A DNA stretch of 64,000 nt, taken from Agapanthus africanus (Eukaryota > Streptophyta > Magnoliopsida > Asparagales > Amaryllidaceae). A program made the position numbers and the translations under genes. The notes under the pieces were generated by a model, which was not told the origin of the DNA, did no database searches, and saw only the letters and a program-made list of their open reading frames with translations. The stretch lies in contig JASDDO010000006.1 of NCBI GenBank assembly GCA_030015575.1, forward strand, positions 381,818,137-381,882,136. Reading direction: 5' to 3'. This document shows, in pieces, positions 1-13,485 of the stretch (position 1 is its first letter; every line of letters starts with the position of its first letter).

Positions 1-472
1 CCCAACAGACGCTATGGGTTTGTAGCCCTCATAACCAGGCCACTGAGCCCCTTTACGCTCGACACAACTACGGCGGACATCCCTCTGCTCATCACATGCA
101 GCGGATCCAAAGCCCCAACAAGAGACATCAGGTCTATCCAAATCTGAGTGATCCCCTTTGACTTCGGGGCTATGAAGATGCCTCCTTCTCAGCAGCGCTT
201 GGCACACTCGGCAAGTGATCGAAATCAACTCGACGAACGATCGCTAGACAGATAGCCGACCTGACATGGAAGCCCAACAGAGCAAGAAAGGATATTTTAC
301 GAGCATTCTTCACAAACAGAAGACAAAGTGCAAGCTAATTAAACAAACATTTTTACTACCAAAAGAGAAGTCTTTACAAAGGGTATTTTGGGCTTCACAG
401 CCTTACAGACTGCCCGGATGCTTACAAAAATTCCAGAAGCGGCAAAATAGAAGAAGGAGGATGATGGGGGCT
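1..472. other. E0 noncoding stretch left of the antisense gene
   Basis: About 470 bases with no recognisable protein. By position this is the internal noncoding region of E0 between its pol, off the window, and the 3' end of the antisense gene. Short open frames here have no recognisable motif and I do not call them genes. Confidence 0.5.
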
Positions 473-2290
473 TTAGGCCTCGGCGCCAGGCACGACCTCG
501 AGTTCCTCGATATCTACCACGAGTCGAGCAGGGTCCTCGGCCACCTCCGCGTAGGGAATCTCTTCCCCCTGCTCATTGGCGTCCGCGAGAGGGTATTCGG
601 CCCGGAGCTCTTCATCAGCGAACTTCAGCATCCGGACCTTAACGGCGTCGAGGGCCTCGTGCCAGATGCGGGTGGTGGACACGGCTAAGTTATTGTAGAA
701 GCCCTTCGACTTCTTGTATCCCTCCACCGCCTTCGCCGCCGAGAGATCGGCTCGCTTCGCCGCCTCGACCGCCGCCCCTAGCTCCTTCCGGAGGGTCCTC
801 ACCGTCTTCTTCATGTTGCCGGCGAGCGCCTGAGCGTCCTCAAGCTTGACCTCGGCAGCCACAGCGGCCTCGCGGTGCTGGGCAACCTCCGGTTTCCCGG
901 CCTCCACCTCACCCTCCAGGGCGGCAACCCTCGCCATTGCCGCCTCCAGCTCCCGCTTGGAGCTTGCTTCCAGCGAGGTAAGCTAGTCCGCGGCCTTCAT
1001 CGTCGGGGCTATCACTTCGGCCTTCATGCGTACGGCAAGGGCGACGTGCTGGAGGACCTGAAAAAAATATGAAATAGGTCAGGAAGACAAAAGAAGCACC
1101 GAATCTCACAGACAACCGAGCACTTACCTGCACGGCCTCCAGGGAGATGGACGCCATCTGGGCTGTGAAGGTCCCCCCGGGGACCCTACCCCCTGCCGAT
1201 TTCTCTATTTCATGTAGCAGGCTATCCATGACAGATAGCCCCAAGGGCACCGTGAATTGGAGGCCCCCCTCCACCATGATCGGTGAAGGCAGGACCCGAG
1301 AAGACCTTTGAGGACCCCTCTTAAGTGGCTCCGATGGAGAGCCAGTCTCCTCCTCCGAGACCGGGTCTTCCAGAATTCGAGCCCGCTTCCGGCCAGGCGC
1401 TCTGCTAGGCCCCGGGGCGGGATCCGCCCCTGAACGCTCAAGGGACGCGGCTACCGGAGGCACTGGGACGGAGGCCGAAGGAGCCGGGGAAGGCTTCGAA
1501 CGGGAAGAGCTGGCGCCTCCAGCCTTCGTGACCTTCTTCGGCTGGCGCATGGAGGCTCGGAGCTCGTTCATGTCCATGGGACCTGCACAAAACCAAATGC
1601 AAAGAAGTCAGCTTCACATACAATATAAAAGCCAAAAAGCAAGCCTAACTTACCGACAAACTCGATGGGGCTGAGCCCGGCCTAACTCAGGACCCTCTTA
1701 GACAGCAGCACGTCAAATCGGGGGACGGGCTCCCACGACGCCACTCTAACCGCGGCGGGGTCATTGGACTGGTTCCCCGGCAAGAATTTTTCCCTCGACC
1801 ACTTGGTAGGCACGGGCCAGTTCTCGCTCTCGGGCGGCGCGACGAAGAAAAACTTCTTCTTCCAATCGTGAGTGGAAGAAGGCAGGACTACAACCCCTGT
1901 CCCGGCGGCGTCCCCCTGTCGCTTTCTAAAAGAGAGATAGACCCACCTCGGGTCGCCCGCTCGACCTCCAGGATGATATTTGAAAACAAGGAAAGAATCA
2001 AGGATGGAGAGGTTGAAGGGAACCGCCTGTAGCTTCAGGCGGATTAGGAACCTGAGGAGAATCCTCCATGAGTTCGACACTAACAGGCCAGGGGATAACC
2101 CGAATAAGTTCAGCGCTTCGACGACCTCGGAAGAGAAGGGCAGGCGCATTCCACCCCAAAAAGCTTCCAAATACAGGGCGATCTCCCTACCCCGTACTTG
2201 GTCTGCCCTTTCTCCCTACTTATCCAGACGAAGCGTATAACGTGAGGGGATGTGGAAGCGAGCCCGAGCATTGGCAAGCTCGTCCTCGTG
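473..2290 (-). pseudogene. E0 antisense gene, Transposase_28 type, main part
   Basis: Read on the - strand, the stretch around 2170-1690 encodes the 'putative gypsy type transposon' domain (Transposase_28, PF04195). Landmarks are a GLSPGLLVSNSWRILLRFL segment, a KYHPGG segment, and WKKKFFFVAPPE followed by WPVPTKW. Further on come a Ser/Pro-rich linker (about 1570-1200) and an Ala/Glu/Lys-rich coiled coil (about 930-480), the usual order for this family. Good GT-AG intron signals on the - strand lie near 1654/1580 (GTAAGT donor, TTTTGTGCAG acceptor) and near 1128/1060 (GTAAGT donor, TTTTTTTCAG acceptor). The function of these antisense products is not established. The gene is fossil and is split by E1, with its start on the far side at 12822-12992. 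Confidence 0.7.
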
Positions 2291-2291
2291 C

Positions 2292-2296
2292 CTCAC
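2292..2296. repeat. Target duplication of E1, left copy
   Basis: ctcac directly before the terminal TG of E1. The same five bases follow its terminal CA at 12817-12821. Confidence 0.9.
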
Positions 2297-5065
2297 TGTC
2301 ACGACCCAAATTTGGATGTGACCGGCACTTAGATTGTATCATATCTAAAGATATGCACACATTCCAAGTAAGCCGAAAACCAAGATTAAAATCCTTTTTG
2401 CGGAATTCTTTATATAGAAATTTAGTTTTAAGTAAAAATCACAGTTTACGTGGTTAAATATTAAACAAGTATAAAGTGTTAAGTTTGGTTGCATCCCTAG
2501 TTGGGATCAACAATATCAATAGCGGAAAATAAATCTCAGTATATAGGACATCAATACTAATCCCAAGCATAAAGAAAAGAAACCATAATTTATAGAACTA
2601 AACGATCTCAAATGTCAATAATATACATATTATCTCTCACTCTAAATCATATACAGGTCTGATGGAGATTCTCTAGATACAAAATACAATACCAAAAAAA
2701 GAGAAGGTTACTACATATGTAACCCACCTATCAAAAGATGCGATAAAAGCGGAAAGAGTAGATCTGCGCCGCTGCTAACCGTCCACTCTACCCCTGCAAG
2801 GAACTGTGGCACAACGGGGGTGAGTTGCCAACTCAGTGAATATAACTAACATATAACGGTTAATAATGTAAATATGACAATCATACTAACTGAAATGTGA
2901 ACAATTATGACGTATGATTATATGTGGAAATCATGAATCTATAATACGAATCTCATAATCAAAATTAAAATCTCATCATTTATTTCCAATAAAAACTCAT
3001 TTCCCCGTGTCCATCATCGACACAAAACTTCCATTTCTCACAGGTATCATTCCTCGAATGATCCTGAAATCAACAATACCGGTCGTTATCATCTAGATAT
3101 ACGCCGTATTTTTACCACTCTATCCGGTATCGAGTAATCTCGCTAGGCTCCCCCGCCTCAATGCGGCTATCCTGCCCCTCGGTCTCGACCGGGTCCACCA
3201 TGTATCCAACTGTATATCTCCCCCACTCAGTATGGATAACGTAAAATCTGCGACCGTATATCTCTCCCACTCGGTCCGGAATAAAACCAAAACATAAAAC
3301 ATCTCATGGTGGACATGACACATCAATTATGAAATCACTGGATTTATATAATAGTAACCAAAACTCAAAACGATAAATTCTCAATAATACATCTACCTCT
3401 TATATCAATATAAAATACTCAAATACTAAATATGATATTAATGATGCAATTTACTACTGTTATTGGTATTTAAGATATGATATAAATCATTTTTAACAAG
3501 AAGTTTACTAAGTGTAAAAGTGACATGGCAATATCGACGAGATGTGTGTAACATGTAAAATGTGCACGTGGCATGACTCGTCGATACTTGTGCAGTGTAC
3601 TAGCAATTAAGCAAAATATATGTGAAGGGTGAATGCATACTGTCAATTTAGCATAACAAAATAAAGCATTAAGTTAAATAAAACTATGGGCGTAACACGC
3701 CATCTTTACAAAATTCCCCGGTAGATGTTTAATCTACTCACCGGAAAATGTCGAATCTATTCAGGAATTGCCAATCCTTTCCCTTTTCTCGCTGCCTCCG
3801 AAAATCCCGTATTTGAATCTAACAACACAATTTAACTTATATAAGGAAACGGCTACTCCGACATGACGGAAATGAAAAACACCCGTTCCCACGTACTAGT
3901 TATATTGTATACGACTATATCGAGCTGTTAAACACTTAACCTTACTGGATTTTAACCCTAACCTGCATCGCTACAGAATTTAAATCGCGATGCGTTTTAA
4001 TCGTGTCGTATTTTGTGTTTTAAGATATCTTACCCGATATACGCTTCCAAATTCTATCTGCAGTGAAACTAATCTGTTTAAATAATACCAAATTAGCCAA
4101 AATTATACACTGAAAGCTACCCAACAAGCCAAATCCACTTAGCCTCCTACAAAACCGGCGACGCCGGAATTCCCCTTTTGGTCGCCGGCCCATATCCGAG
4201 CCCTCTGGTTCGTGATCCTATGGTTTTCTCTAGGTGTTACATGCATTATTTAGGTCTTGTTTAGTTGAGTTAATTATCTTCCAAACAATAGCAGATTTCA
4301 ACAGAGCCTATAATTAACTAAAATACGATATTATGAAACTTTGTTCATTTCAAATTAAACTAAGCACAGAACATAAATTTCCTACTGTGATTAAGAATTT
4401 ACCCACAATAAGTTATTGGAATAACCCCTCCAAGATGCTAAGTCTCTTGTCCTAGCTTGATGATGAGAAAACTTAGAACCTAGCTTCTTTCTTCTTCTTC
4501 TTCCTCTTGTTCTTTCTTTCTCTCTTTAGTCTTGTTTTTCTTTTTTTTTTCTTTAAATTTTTAGCATTTTAATTAACCACTGATCTGAACAAGGCTTATA
4601 TATGACAAATGAAAGGGATAAAGTGAAGGAGGAGGTGCCATCAAGCTAGAGATAATGGTTTCATGCATGTACGAGGTGTGAGGTGAGTGTTGTGCATGCA
4701 AGCAAGAGGTGTTCATGCCTTATCTTCTTAATTTGTTTTAATTCACAATAAAATTCTGAGCTAAATGTTTTCTATCACTTTTTCATTTACACCCCTAACA
4801 ATTTTCCATTTACACAAAAATCCCAAACTTTACCTAAAAAACCCCTCACAACTTAGTTTATTATAAAACACCTATTTTCTTAAAATGAAGCTAAAATTAT
4901 CACTAAAACCCTTATAACTTATTTATGTTGCATACTAAAATTTTTATTTAATTTGTTTTACATAGAACTAATGAAAAAGACTTAATTGTTTTTAATAACT
5001 TTGTGATCTATCATATTATTATTAATTAATTAATTTTATTTATTTCAAATTTTCAAAATGTTACA
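2297..5065 (-). repeat. E1 LTR (left; 3' LTR of the element)
   Basis: 2769 bp, nearly identical to 10051-12816, with TG...CA termini. It holds small open frames shared with the other LTR (for example 3120-3326) that look non-genic. A 58.1-59.2 kb segment of the window (E3) is a diverged relative of this LTR in opposite orientation. Confidence 0.92.
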
Positions 5066-5085
5066 ATATTCCCCCCTTAAGAAAA
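5066..5085 (-). other. E1 polypurine tract
   Basis: On the - strand this is a TTTTCTTAAGGGGGG run followed by AATAT and the LTR. It is the expected plus-strand primer just inside the 3' LTR. Confidence 0.8.
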
Positions 5086-5099
5086 TTCGGTCCCCGAAT

Positions 5100-8000
5100 T
5101 TAAAAATTAACTAGACATACCTCCAAAAAGATGTGGAAATTTCTCCCGCATCGCATCCTCGGTCTCTCAAGTAATCTCCTCGCGGTTCTTTCCTTTCCAA
5201 AAAACCTTTACAGACGGAAGTACCCTCGATCGTAGTTTCTTTGCCTGTCTGTCAAGAATAGCGACTGGCTGCACCGTGTAGGATAAATCCGGCTCAAACT
5301 GTAAAGTCTGATGTTGGATCGCGTGAGAAGGATCGTGAAGATACTTGCGAAGCATCGACACGTGGAACACCGGATGCACATCGGGAAAACTCGGTGGAAG
5401 AACTAAACGATAAACTACAGCACCCACTCTCTCCAGAATCTCGTAAGGTCCGACATATCTGGGGCTGAGCTTCCCCTTCTTTCCGAAACGCATCACACCT
5501 TTCATTGGAGATACCCGAAGGAACACATGATCTCCCACCTGAAATTTGAGTCTACGACGTCGTCGATTTGCATACGATTTTTGTCTGCACTGGGCCGCCT
5601 TCATTCTATCCCGTATCAATAGAATCTTCTCTGTAGTCTCATGTATTATCTGCGGTCCCAATATGCAACTCTCGCTCAGTTCCGTCCAGCAAACGGGTGA
5701 TCGACATTTCCTCCCATACAAAGCTTCAAAGGGCGCCATCTGGATCGTCTCCTGAAAACTGTTGTTGCACGAGAATTCTATCAAAGGTAGGTGACAATCC
5801 CAACCACCACCGAAATCAAGGCTACAAGCCCGAAGCATATCCTCTAGTGTCTGAATGGTCCGCTCCGACTGACCATCTGTCTGTGGGTGGAAAGCTGTAC
5901 TAAAACTCAACCGTGTACCCAGAGCTTCTTGAAGTTTCTGCCATAGCCTGCTAGTAAACTGGATACCCCTATCTGAAACTATGCGCGTCGGGAATCTATG
6001 CAGACGTACAACCTTATCGATATAAATCTGAGCATACTGTGTAAAACCATACGTCGTCTTCACTGGGAGAAAATGAGCTGCCTTTGTCAACCTATCAACA
6101 ATCACCCAAATGGAATCATACCCTCTGCTAGTCCTGGGTAGACCCACCACGAAATCCATGGAAATCCGTTCCCATTTCCATTCTGGAATGGGTAAGGGCT
6201 GCAACTCTCCGGCTGGCCTCTGGTGTTCTGCTTTGACTTGCTGACAGGTCAAGCATCTCGAAACATATTCCGCAACATCCATCTTCATTCCTTCCCACCA
6301 GTAAACATCCTTCAGATCATGATATATCTTGGTGGAACCAGGATGAATACTGTATGCTGATCTATGGGTCTCCTCTAAAATCTCACGTCTCAACCCATCA
6401 GAATCTGTTACACAGAGACGAGTCCTAAAATGCAATACTCCCCGATCATCAATCACAAACTCCGTCTCCTTGCCTTGCCTAACCTGATCCATAATCTCCA
6501 TCATACGAGTATCTGCGGGCTGTGCCTCTCGAATGCGATCCAATAACTGAGGTCGGGTACGAACATGTGCTAGCTGTCCTCCTGTCGATGTGAACTCAAA
6601 CTGTATACGACTATCACACAAGATCTGCCCGTCTGTCGAAGACTGCCTCTGCAAGATGCGCAAATGAGATAAGCTACCTCCAGGTCTTCGACTCAAAGCA
6701 TCTGCTACAACATTCGCTTTGCCTGGATGATACAAGATCTCACAATCGTAATCCTTCACCAGTTCCATCCATCTATGTTGCCTTAGGTTCAGATCCTTCT
6801 GCTGAAAAATATACTTTAAGCTCTTATGATCTGTGAAGATTTGACACGACTCTCCATACAAGTAATGTCTCCAAATTTTCAATGCGAATACCACAGCAGC
6901 CATCTCTAGATCATGAGTGGGGTAGTTTTGTTCGTGCCTCTTCAACTGTCGAGAAGCATAAGCTACTACTCTGCCGTGCTGCATCAACACACAGCCTAAA
7001 TCCACTCTAGAAGCATCACAATACACAACAAAACCACCTGACCCAGAAAGTAAAGATAAGACAGGTGCAGTCGTCAAGCGCGTCTTCAACTGCTGGAAAC
7101 TCTGCTCACATGCATCTGTCCACTGAAATGGAACCTCCTTCCTAGTCAATCCGGTCAAAGGTGCAGCAATCCGTGAAAAATCCTGTACGAAGCGTCGGTA
7201 ATACCCTGCCAGACCTAAGAAACTCCGAACCTCTGTAACTGATACAGGTCTAGGCCAGTGTTGTACCGCTTCAATCTTCTTTGGGTCCACACATATACCC
7301 TCTCTCGTAACCACGTGACCCAAAAACTCCACATTATCGAGCCAAAAAGCACACTTAGAGAATTTTGCAAACAGCTGATGCTCTTTCAAGGTCTGCAACG
7401 TAATACGCAAATGCTGCTCGTGCTCCGTCCGACTTCGAGAATAAACAAGAATGTCATCTATGAACACTATAATAAACTGATCAATGAAGGGTCTAAAGAT
7501 ATGGTTTATCATATCTATAAAAGCTGCTGGAGCGTTGGTGAGTCCGAACGACATCACCAGAAATTCATAGTGTCCATATCTCGTGCGAAACGCAGTATTC
7601 GGAATATCGTCTTTCCGAACCTTCAACTGGTGATACCCTGACCGTAAATCGATCCTTGAGAAGTAACCAGCTCCCTGCAACCGATCGAACAAGTCATCTA
7701 TACGTGGTAGTGGATACTTGTTTCGCACAGTGACGCGATTCAGCTGTCGGTAGTCGATGCACAGTCTCATACTACCGTCCTTTTTCTTTACAAATAAGAC
7801 AGGAGCTCCCCACGGTGATACACTGGGACGAACAAGCCCTCTATCTAACAACTCTTGCAACTGGCTTTTGAGTTCCTTCAACTCCGTCGGTGCCATTCGA
7901 TAGGGTGGTATAGAACTAGGCCCCGCACCCGGAATCAAGTCGATGCAAAATTCAATGTCACGATCGGGTGGAAATCCTGGTAACTCAGCAGGAAACACCT

Positions 8001-8514
8001 CAGGAAATTCTTGTGCGATCGGAACCTGGTCCAATGGAATCTTAGCGACCCCTAAGTCCTGAACAAAAGCCAAGAACCCATGACAACCCTTCTTCAAGAG
8101 TCGCCCCGCACAAAGAGCAGAAATCATGTTGGCAGGAGTTATTTTACAATCTCCCTGCACAACAAACACCGGTTCACCTGGAAAACAAAATCTAACCGCT
8201 TTCCCCCTGCAATCTACATAGGCATGACAGATGGCCAACCAATCCATTCCAAGAAGTATATCTAAATCTAACATATCCAGGAGAATCAGATCAACTAGTG
8301 AATCTCTATCACCAATACGCACAGAACATGACCTGAATACGTGCCGAGCTATAAAAGAATCTCCCACCGGGGTAATCACCACTAATGGTAACTCTAACAA
8401 CGACGACTCTTTCCCCAAAGAAAGTGCAAATCGTGAAGATACATAAGAATGCGTAGAACCGGGATCAAATAAAACATGTGCCTCTAACGAGCATACTGTA
8501 AGAGTACCTGTCAT
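5100..8514 (-). pseudogene. E1 pol: protease, RT, RNase H, integrase, chromodomain-like tail
   Basis: A long - strand frame of more than 1100 residues. In order it shows an aspartic protease motif DPGSTHSYV (about residues 17-25), reverse transcriptase with [10 protein letters not shown] (about 250-259), [13 protein letters not shown] (about 285-297) and the catalytic FIDDILVYS (about 351-359), RNase H from VVYCDAS to ADALSRR (about 496-609), an integrase zinc domain of HHCC type (about 705-750), and an integrase core with MDFVVGLP and [10 protein letters not shown]. The tail has [15 protein letters not shown] and a partial chromodomain-like segment with VFWKGK, which in chromoviruses helps target integration to heterochromatin. 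In life this polyprotein copies and inserts the element. It is a fossil with a small number of breaks over gag-pol. Confidence 0.9.
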
Positions 8515-8599
8515 GACTGCATTTGATGCCTGGGCATCCTGTGGAGTCAGCGCAAATACCCGTGCCTGGCCCCTGCCCGCAACCTGTCGTCCTCTACCT

Positions 8600-9827
8600 C
8601 TATCTCCTCGACCTCTCTGAGAACGTCCCGCAAAGTCTCGACCTCGTGGTGCAACTGCCTGGCGTGTAGCGCCTACTGGGGAGGAAGTAAAGCCATCGGC
8701 GTAGAAGGTGGAAGGGGTAAAGCAACCTGTGGAGCAACGGTCCCTCCCTGGGATCTACAATCCCGCGCAAAGTATCCGGGAAATCCACAACTAAAACATG
8801 TAGATGGGGGCCTCTGATCATCGGGATAAGAACTGAACATCTGGCCCTGGGTCCAACCTCATCCGAAACTGCGGCCTGGAGTATATCTGCCACTACCTCT
8901 GCCAAACTGTCTAGTCATTGACCCGATCGGTCTGCTCCTCTTTGGCTCTGGAACAACCACTGCCTCGCTCAAACGCTCCTCCACTCGTATTGCTGCATCC
9001 ATGGCCTGCGCATACGTATCAAAATGCTAAGAGCCTATAACCAGATATAACTGCGTGTCCAGACTCCTTAAGAACCTCTTCACTTGAAGCTCCTCCATAG
9101 GTACTAAGTATGGGGCATAGCGCGACAGCTGGGTGAATCGTAAATCATAATCTTCCACCGACATACTTGCCGATTTCCGCAACGCTTCAAAACTGCTAGC
9201 TCTAGCGTCCCTCACACTATGTGTAAGAAATCTGGCAAGAAAGACCTCGGAAAACTCGGTCCACGACATCGGAGGAAGTCCCGTAGCTCTCCCTCTCTCC
9301 ATCGACTCACACCATTCCTGTGCAAGTCCCTCCAAACGAAAGCTAGTCAGCTCAACTGATCTCGCATCAGAACATCGCAATGATCTGCCAATTCTCGCCA
9401 TCCTATCAAGAAAGGACTGAGGATCTTCCGGTACATCGGTCCCCGTAAATACCGGAGGTCTCAATCTCATAAACTCTGCAAGTGATACCTCCATCACTCT
9501 CGTATCTACCAGTGCCACCGTCTGCGTAGGCTGTACCTCGGACTCTGCTATGGTCGGTGCCGGATCCTGTCTCAGTACTCGAGTGGCCTCAGCTAACTGT
9601 CCTACCACTCGCTGCAATCCCAACATGCCCTCCTCAATCCTAATCATGCGATCTGTAGGAGGAGGATCAACATGCTCATGCACCGCCGGAACGTCCGGTG
9701 TACCAGTCGCCGTCACAGGCGGACTCGCCCTAGCTGCATCTCTGGCTGCGGCTCGTCTAGCACGCGTAGCCATAGCAACTGGAATAAGAAACGAGAGTTG
9801 ATAAGGCTTATGAATAGGAACAATCAA
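8600..9827 (-). pseudogene. E1 gag: capsid domain and zinc knuckle
   Basis: The - strand frame from 9827 contains the plant retrotransposon gag domain. Landmarks are the PPVFTGTDVPEDPQSFLDRM and SFRLEGLAQEWCESM segments, then EFSEVFLARFL and a typical YDLRFTQLSRYAP. The C-terminal part (about 8905-8600) carries a Cys-rich nucleocapsid-like knuckle around 8800 with CFSC and RDC. The proteins would form the virus-like particle and bind the RNA. It is fossil, with some breaks. Confidence 0.85.
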
Positions 9828-10034
9828 TAACGGAGAATAACGGAAGAATAGATCAAGATATACATCCTAAGGTTAGTTAGGCTGAGTATGGTAACGTAAA
9901 TATGTCACGGAACATACGTACGGTATTGTACTCATCCTAATTCACCTACTCCATTAAACCAAAGGTCATCCTAATCACGGACTCACGTCAACCTATTTTA
10001 AATTCCCTACTCGATTCCGTAAGGTTACTCCTAA

Positions 10035-10046
10035 GCTCTGATACCA
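10035..10046 (-). other. E1 primer-binding site
   Basis: On the - strand this reads TGGTATCAGAGC, the standard match to the 3' end of plant initiator tRNA-Met, a few bases inside the 5' LTR. Confidence 0.9.
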
Positions 10047-10050
10047 ATTT

Positions 10051-12816
10051 TGTCACGACCCTAATTTGGAGGTGACCGGCACTTATATTGTATCGTATCT
10101 AAAGATATGCACACATTCCAAGTAAGTCGAAAACCAAGATCAAAATCCTTTTTGCGGAATTCTTTATATAGAAATTTAGTTTTAAGTAAAAATCACAGTT
10201 TACGTGGTTAAATATTAAACAAGTATAAAGTGTTAAGTTTGGTTGCATCCCTAGTTGGGATCAACAATATCAACAGCGGAAAATAAATCTCAGTATATAG
10301 GACATCAATACTAATCCCAAGCATAAAGAAAAGACACCATAATTTATAGAACTAAACGATCTCAACTGTCAATAATATACATATCATCTCTCACTCTAAG
10401 TCATATACAGGTCTGATGGAGATTCTCTAGATACAAAATACAATACCAAAAAAAGAGAAGGTTACTACATATGTAACCCACCTATCAAAAGATGCGATAA
10501 AAACGGAAAGAGTAGATCTGCGCCGCTGCTAACCGTCCATTCTACCCCTGCAAGGAACTGTGGCACAACGGGGGTGAGTTGCCAACTCAGTGAATATAAC
10601 TAAAATATAACGGTTAATAATGTAAATATGACAATCATACTAACTGAAATGTGAACAATTATGACGTATGATTATCTGTGGAAATCATGAATCTATAATA
10701 CGAATCTCATAATCAAAACTGAAATCTCATCATTTATTTCCAATAAAAACTCCTTTCCCCGTGTCCATCATCGATACAAAACTTCCATTTCTCACAGGCA
10801 TCATTCCTCGAATGATCCTGAAATCAACAATACCAGTCGTTATCATCTAGATATACATTGTATTTTTACCACTCTATCCGGTATCGAGTAACCTTGCTAG
10901 GCTCCCCCGCCTCAATGCGGCTATCCGGCCCCTCGGTCTCGACCGGGTCCACCATGTATCCAACTGTATATCTCCCCCACTCAGTATGGATAACGTAAAA
11001 TCCGCGACCGTATATCTCCCCCACGCGGTCCGGAATAAAACCAAATCATAAAACATCTCATGGTGGACATGACACATCAATCATGAAATCACTGGATTTA
11101 TGTAATAATATCCAAAACTCAAAACCATAAATCCTCAATAATACATCTACATCTTATATCAACATAAAATACTCAAATACTAAACATGATATTAATGATG
11201 CAATTTACTACTGTTATTGGTATTTAAGATATGATATGAATCATTTTTAACAAGAAGTTTACTAAGTGTAAAAGTGACATGGCAATATCGACGAGATATG
11301 TGTAACATGTAAGATGTGCACGTGGCATGACTCGTCGATACTTGTGCAGTGTACTAGCAACTAAGCAAAATATATGTGAAGGGTGAATGCATACTGTCAA
11401 TTTAGCATAATAAAATAAAGCATTAAGTTAAATAAAACTACGGGCGTAACATGCCATCTTTACAAAATTCCCCGGTAGATGTTTAGTCTACTCACCGGAA
11501 AATGTCGAATCTATTCAGGAATTGCCAATCCTTTCTCTTTCCTCGCTGCTTCCGAAAATCCCGTATTTGAATCTAACAACACAATTTAACTTATATAAGG
11601 AAACGGCTACTCCGACATGACGGAAATGAAAAACACCCGTTCCCACGTACTAGTTATATTGTATACGACTATATCGAGCTGTTAAACACTTAACCTTACT
11701 GGATTTTAACCCTAACCTGCATCGCTACAGAAATTAAATCGCGATGCTTTTTAATCGTGTCGTATTTTGTGTTTTAAGATATCTTACCCGATATACGCTT
11801 TCAGATTCTATCTGCAGTGAAACTAATATGTGTAAATAACACCAAATTAGCCAAAATTATACACTGAAACCTACCCAACAAGCCAAATCCACCTAGCCTC
11901 CTACAAAACCGGCGACGCCGGAATTCCTCTTTTGGTCGCCGGCCCATATCCGAGCCCTCTGGTTCATGATCCTATGGTTTGCTCTAGGTGTTACATACAT
12001 TATTTAGGTCTTGTTTAGTTAAGTTAATTATCTTCCAAACAATAGCAGATTTCAGCAGAGCCTATAATTAACTAAAATACGATATTATGGAACTTTTTTC
12101 ATTTCAAATTAAACTAAGCACAGAACCTAAATTTCCTACTGTGATTAAGAATTTACCCACAATAAGTTGTTGGAATAACCCTTCCAAGATGCTAAGTCCC
12201 TTGTCCTAGCTTGATGATGAGAAAACTTAGAACCTAACTTCCTTCTTCTTCTTCCTCTTGTTCTTTCTTTCTCTCTTTAGTTTTGTTTTTCTTTTCTTTT
12301 CTTTAAATTTTCAGCATTTTAATTAACCACTGATCTGAACAAGGCTTATATATGACAAATGAAAGGGATAAAGTGAAGGAGGAGGTGCCATCAAGCTAGA
12401 GGTAATGGTTTCATGCAAGTAGGAGGTGTGAGGTGAGTGTTGTGCATGCAAGCAAGAGGTGTTCATGCCTTATCTTCTTAATTTGTTTTAATTCACAATA
12501 AAATTCTGAGCTAAATGTTTTCTATCACTTTTTCATTTACACCCCTAACAATTTTCCATTTACACAAAAATTCCAAACTTTACCTAAAAAACCCCTCACA
12601 ACTTAGTTTATTATAAAACACTTATTTTCTTAAAATGAAGCTAAAATTATCACTAAAACCCTTATAACTTATTTATGTTGTATACTAAATTTTTTATTTA
12701 ATTTGTTTTACATAGAACTCATGAAAAAGACTTAATTGTTTTTAATAACTTTGTGATCTATCATATTATTATTAAATTAATTAATTTTATTTATTTCAAA
12801 TTTTCAAAATGTTACA
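10051..12816 (-). repeat. E1 LTR (right; 5' LTR of the element)
   Basis: 2766 bp, partner of 2297-5065. It ends at GTTACA on the + strand, followed at once by the ctcac duplication at 12817-12821. Confidence 0.92.
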
Positions 12817-12821
12817 CTCAC
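12817..12821. repeat. Target duplication of E1, right copy
   Basis: ctcac, identical to 2292-2296. Confidence 0.9.
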
Positions 12822-12992
12822 CCAACACGACGCGCAGGGGGCAGCGTCTACCGCCTCCTCCCAGGAGGTTGCCCCCGCCGCACGATCCCGGGAAGAGGAT
12901 CTGATCCCTCCTTCCCGGGAAGACTCGGGCTCAAGTAGAGGGTCCCTAGAACCTACTCCTACGACATCTACAGATTCGACGAAAGAAGACAT
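12822..12992 (-). pseudogene. E0 antisense gene, start segment beyond E1
   Basis: A short - strand coding stretch begins with ATG at 12992, has an acidic, Ser/Glu-rich N-terminus, and runs into the E1 insertion point. By position it is the beginning of the antisense gene whose main part lies at 473-2290. A TATA-like box sits about 120 bases upstream on the same strand. It is too short to carry a recognisable domain, so the assignment rests on position and strand. Confidence 0.5.
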
Positions 12993-13112
12993 CTAATCTG
13001 GAGAAGTGGGATCCTCAGGAAACGAAAGTAGAAGAAAGAAGACGAGCGCCGAGCAAGCAGGACTTAGAGCGAGAAAATATGAAGGAGTAGGGGCCCTGGA
13101 GAGGGCTCCACT

Positions 13113-13122
13113 CCTATTTATC
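13113..13122 (-). promoter_or_regulatory. TATA-like box of the E0 antisense gene
   Basis: On the - strand this reads GATAAATAGG, about 120 bases upstream of the ATG at 12992, with a pyrimidine-rich leader between them. It fits an internal promoter that transcribes the antisense gene independently of the LTR. Confidence 0.4.
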
Positions 13123-13470
13123 ACTGCAATCGCCCTCATCCAAACGGCGTCCTTCATCTCCCGCCAAAGCACCTCCTCGCGTCCAACGGCTCCGATCGCT
13201 CCACTTGTTGTTCCCACACTGGGCCGCATCCCATCAGACGCCGCAGGTCTGCACACGTCGCGTCGGCCAACCGATGCTTGACACGCAGACCGTCGCTTCA
13301 GTGACAGAATGCCGTCGCACCTTCCTTAAATGCATAGATCTCGTCCTAATTTGCTGGCAGAAAAGACAACTGACAGCCCGGAGACGTGTCCCGACGAAAT
13401 CTTAGGAGGGAGCTCATCCCGGGCGGCCCGGTAGTCCACTCTTGACCCGACCCGCCAGCTGGTCGGGACA

Positions 13471-13485
13471 AGAGTGGGGGGCTAA
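13471..13485 (+). other. E0 polypurine tract
   Basis: AGAGTGGGGGG and a short CTAA precede TGATGATG, the start of the LTR. This is the usual plus-strand primer arrangement and fixes E0 as + oriented. Confidence 0.75.

Larger units (their letters stand above)
2297..12816 (-). mobile_element. E1: Tekay-like chromovirus (Ty3/Gypsy)
   Basis: A 10,520-bp element in - orientation with two 2.77-kb LTRs, a tRNA-iMet-type primer site, gag, pol in the order protease, reverse transcriptase, RNase H, integrase, and a chromodomain-like C-terminus, a polypurine tract and a perfect 5-bp target duplication (ctcac). The long LTRs, the terminal sequence TGTAACATTTTG and ...GTCGTGACA in element orientation, and the pol C-terminus fit the Tekay/Del chromovirus clade. 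By eye the LTRs differ at about 6 of the first 110 and 3 of the next 210 positions, roughly 3%, suggesting an age near one million years at commonly used plant rates. Overall structure is complete, but the coding region carries a few breaks. It is inserted in the antisense gene of E0. Confidence 0.92.

Noticed and set aside
3120-3326. Small conserved protein starting MMCHVHHEMFY, also present at 10874-11080
   Set aside because: It lies in both E1 LTRs and is duplicated only because LTRs are. It has no domain and no homologous frame is evident in the E3 LTR.
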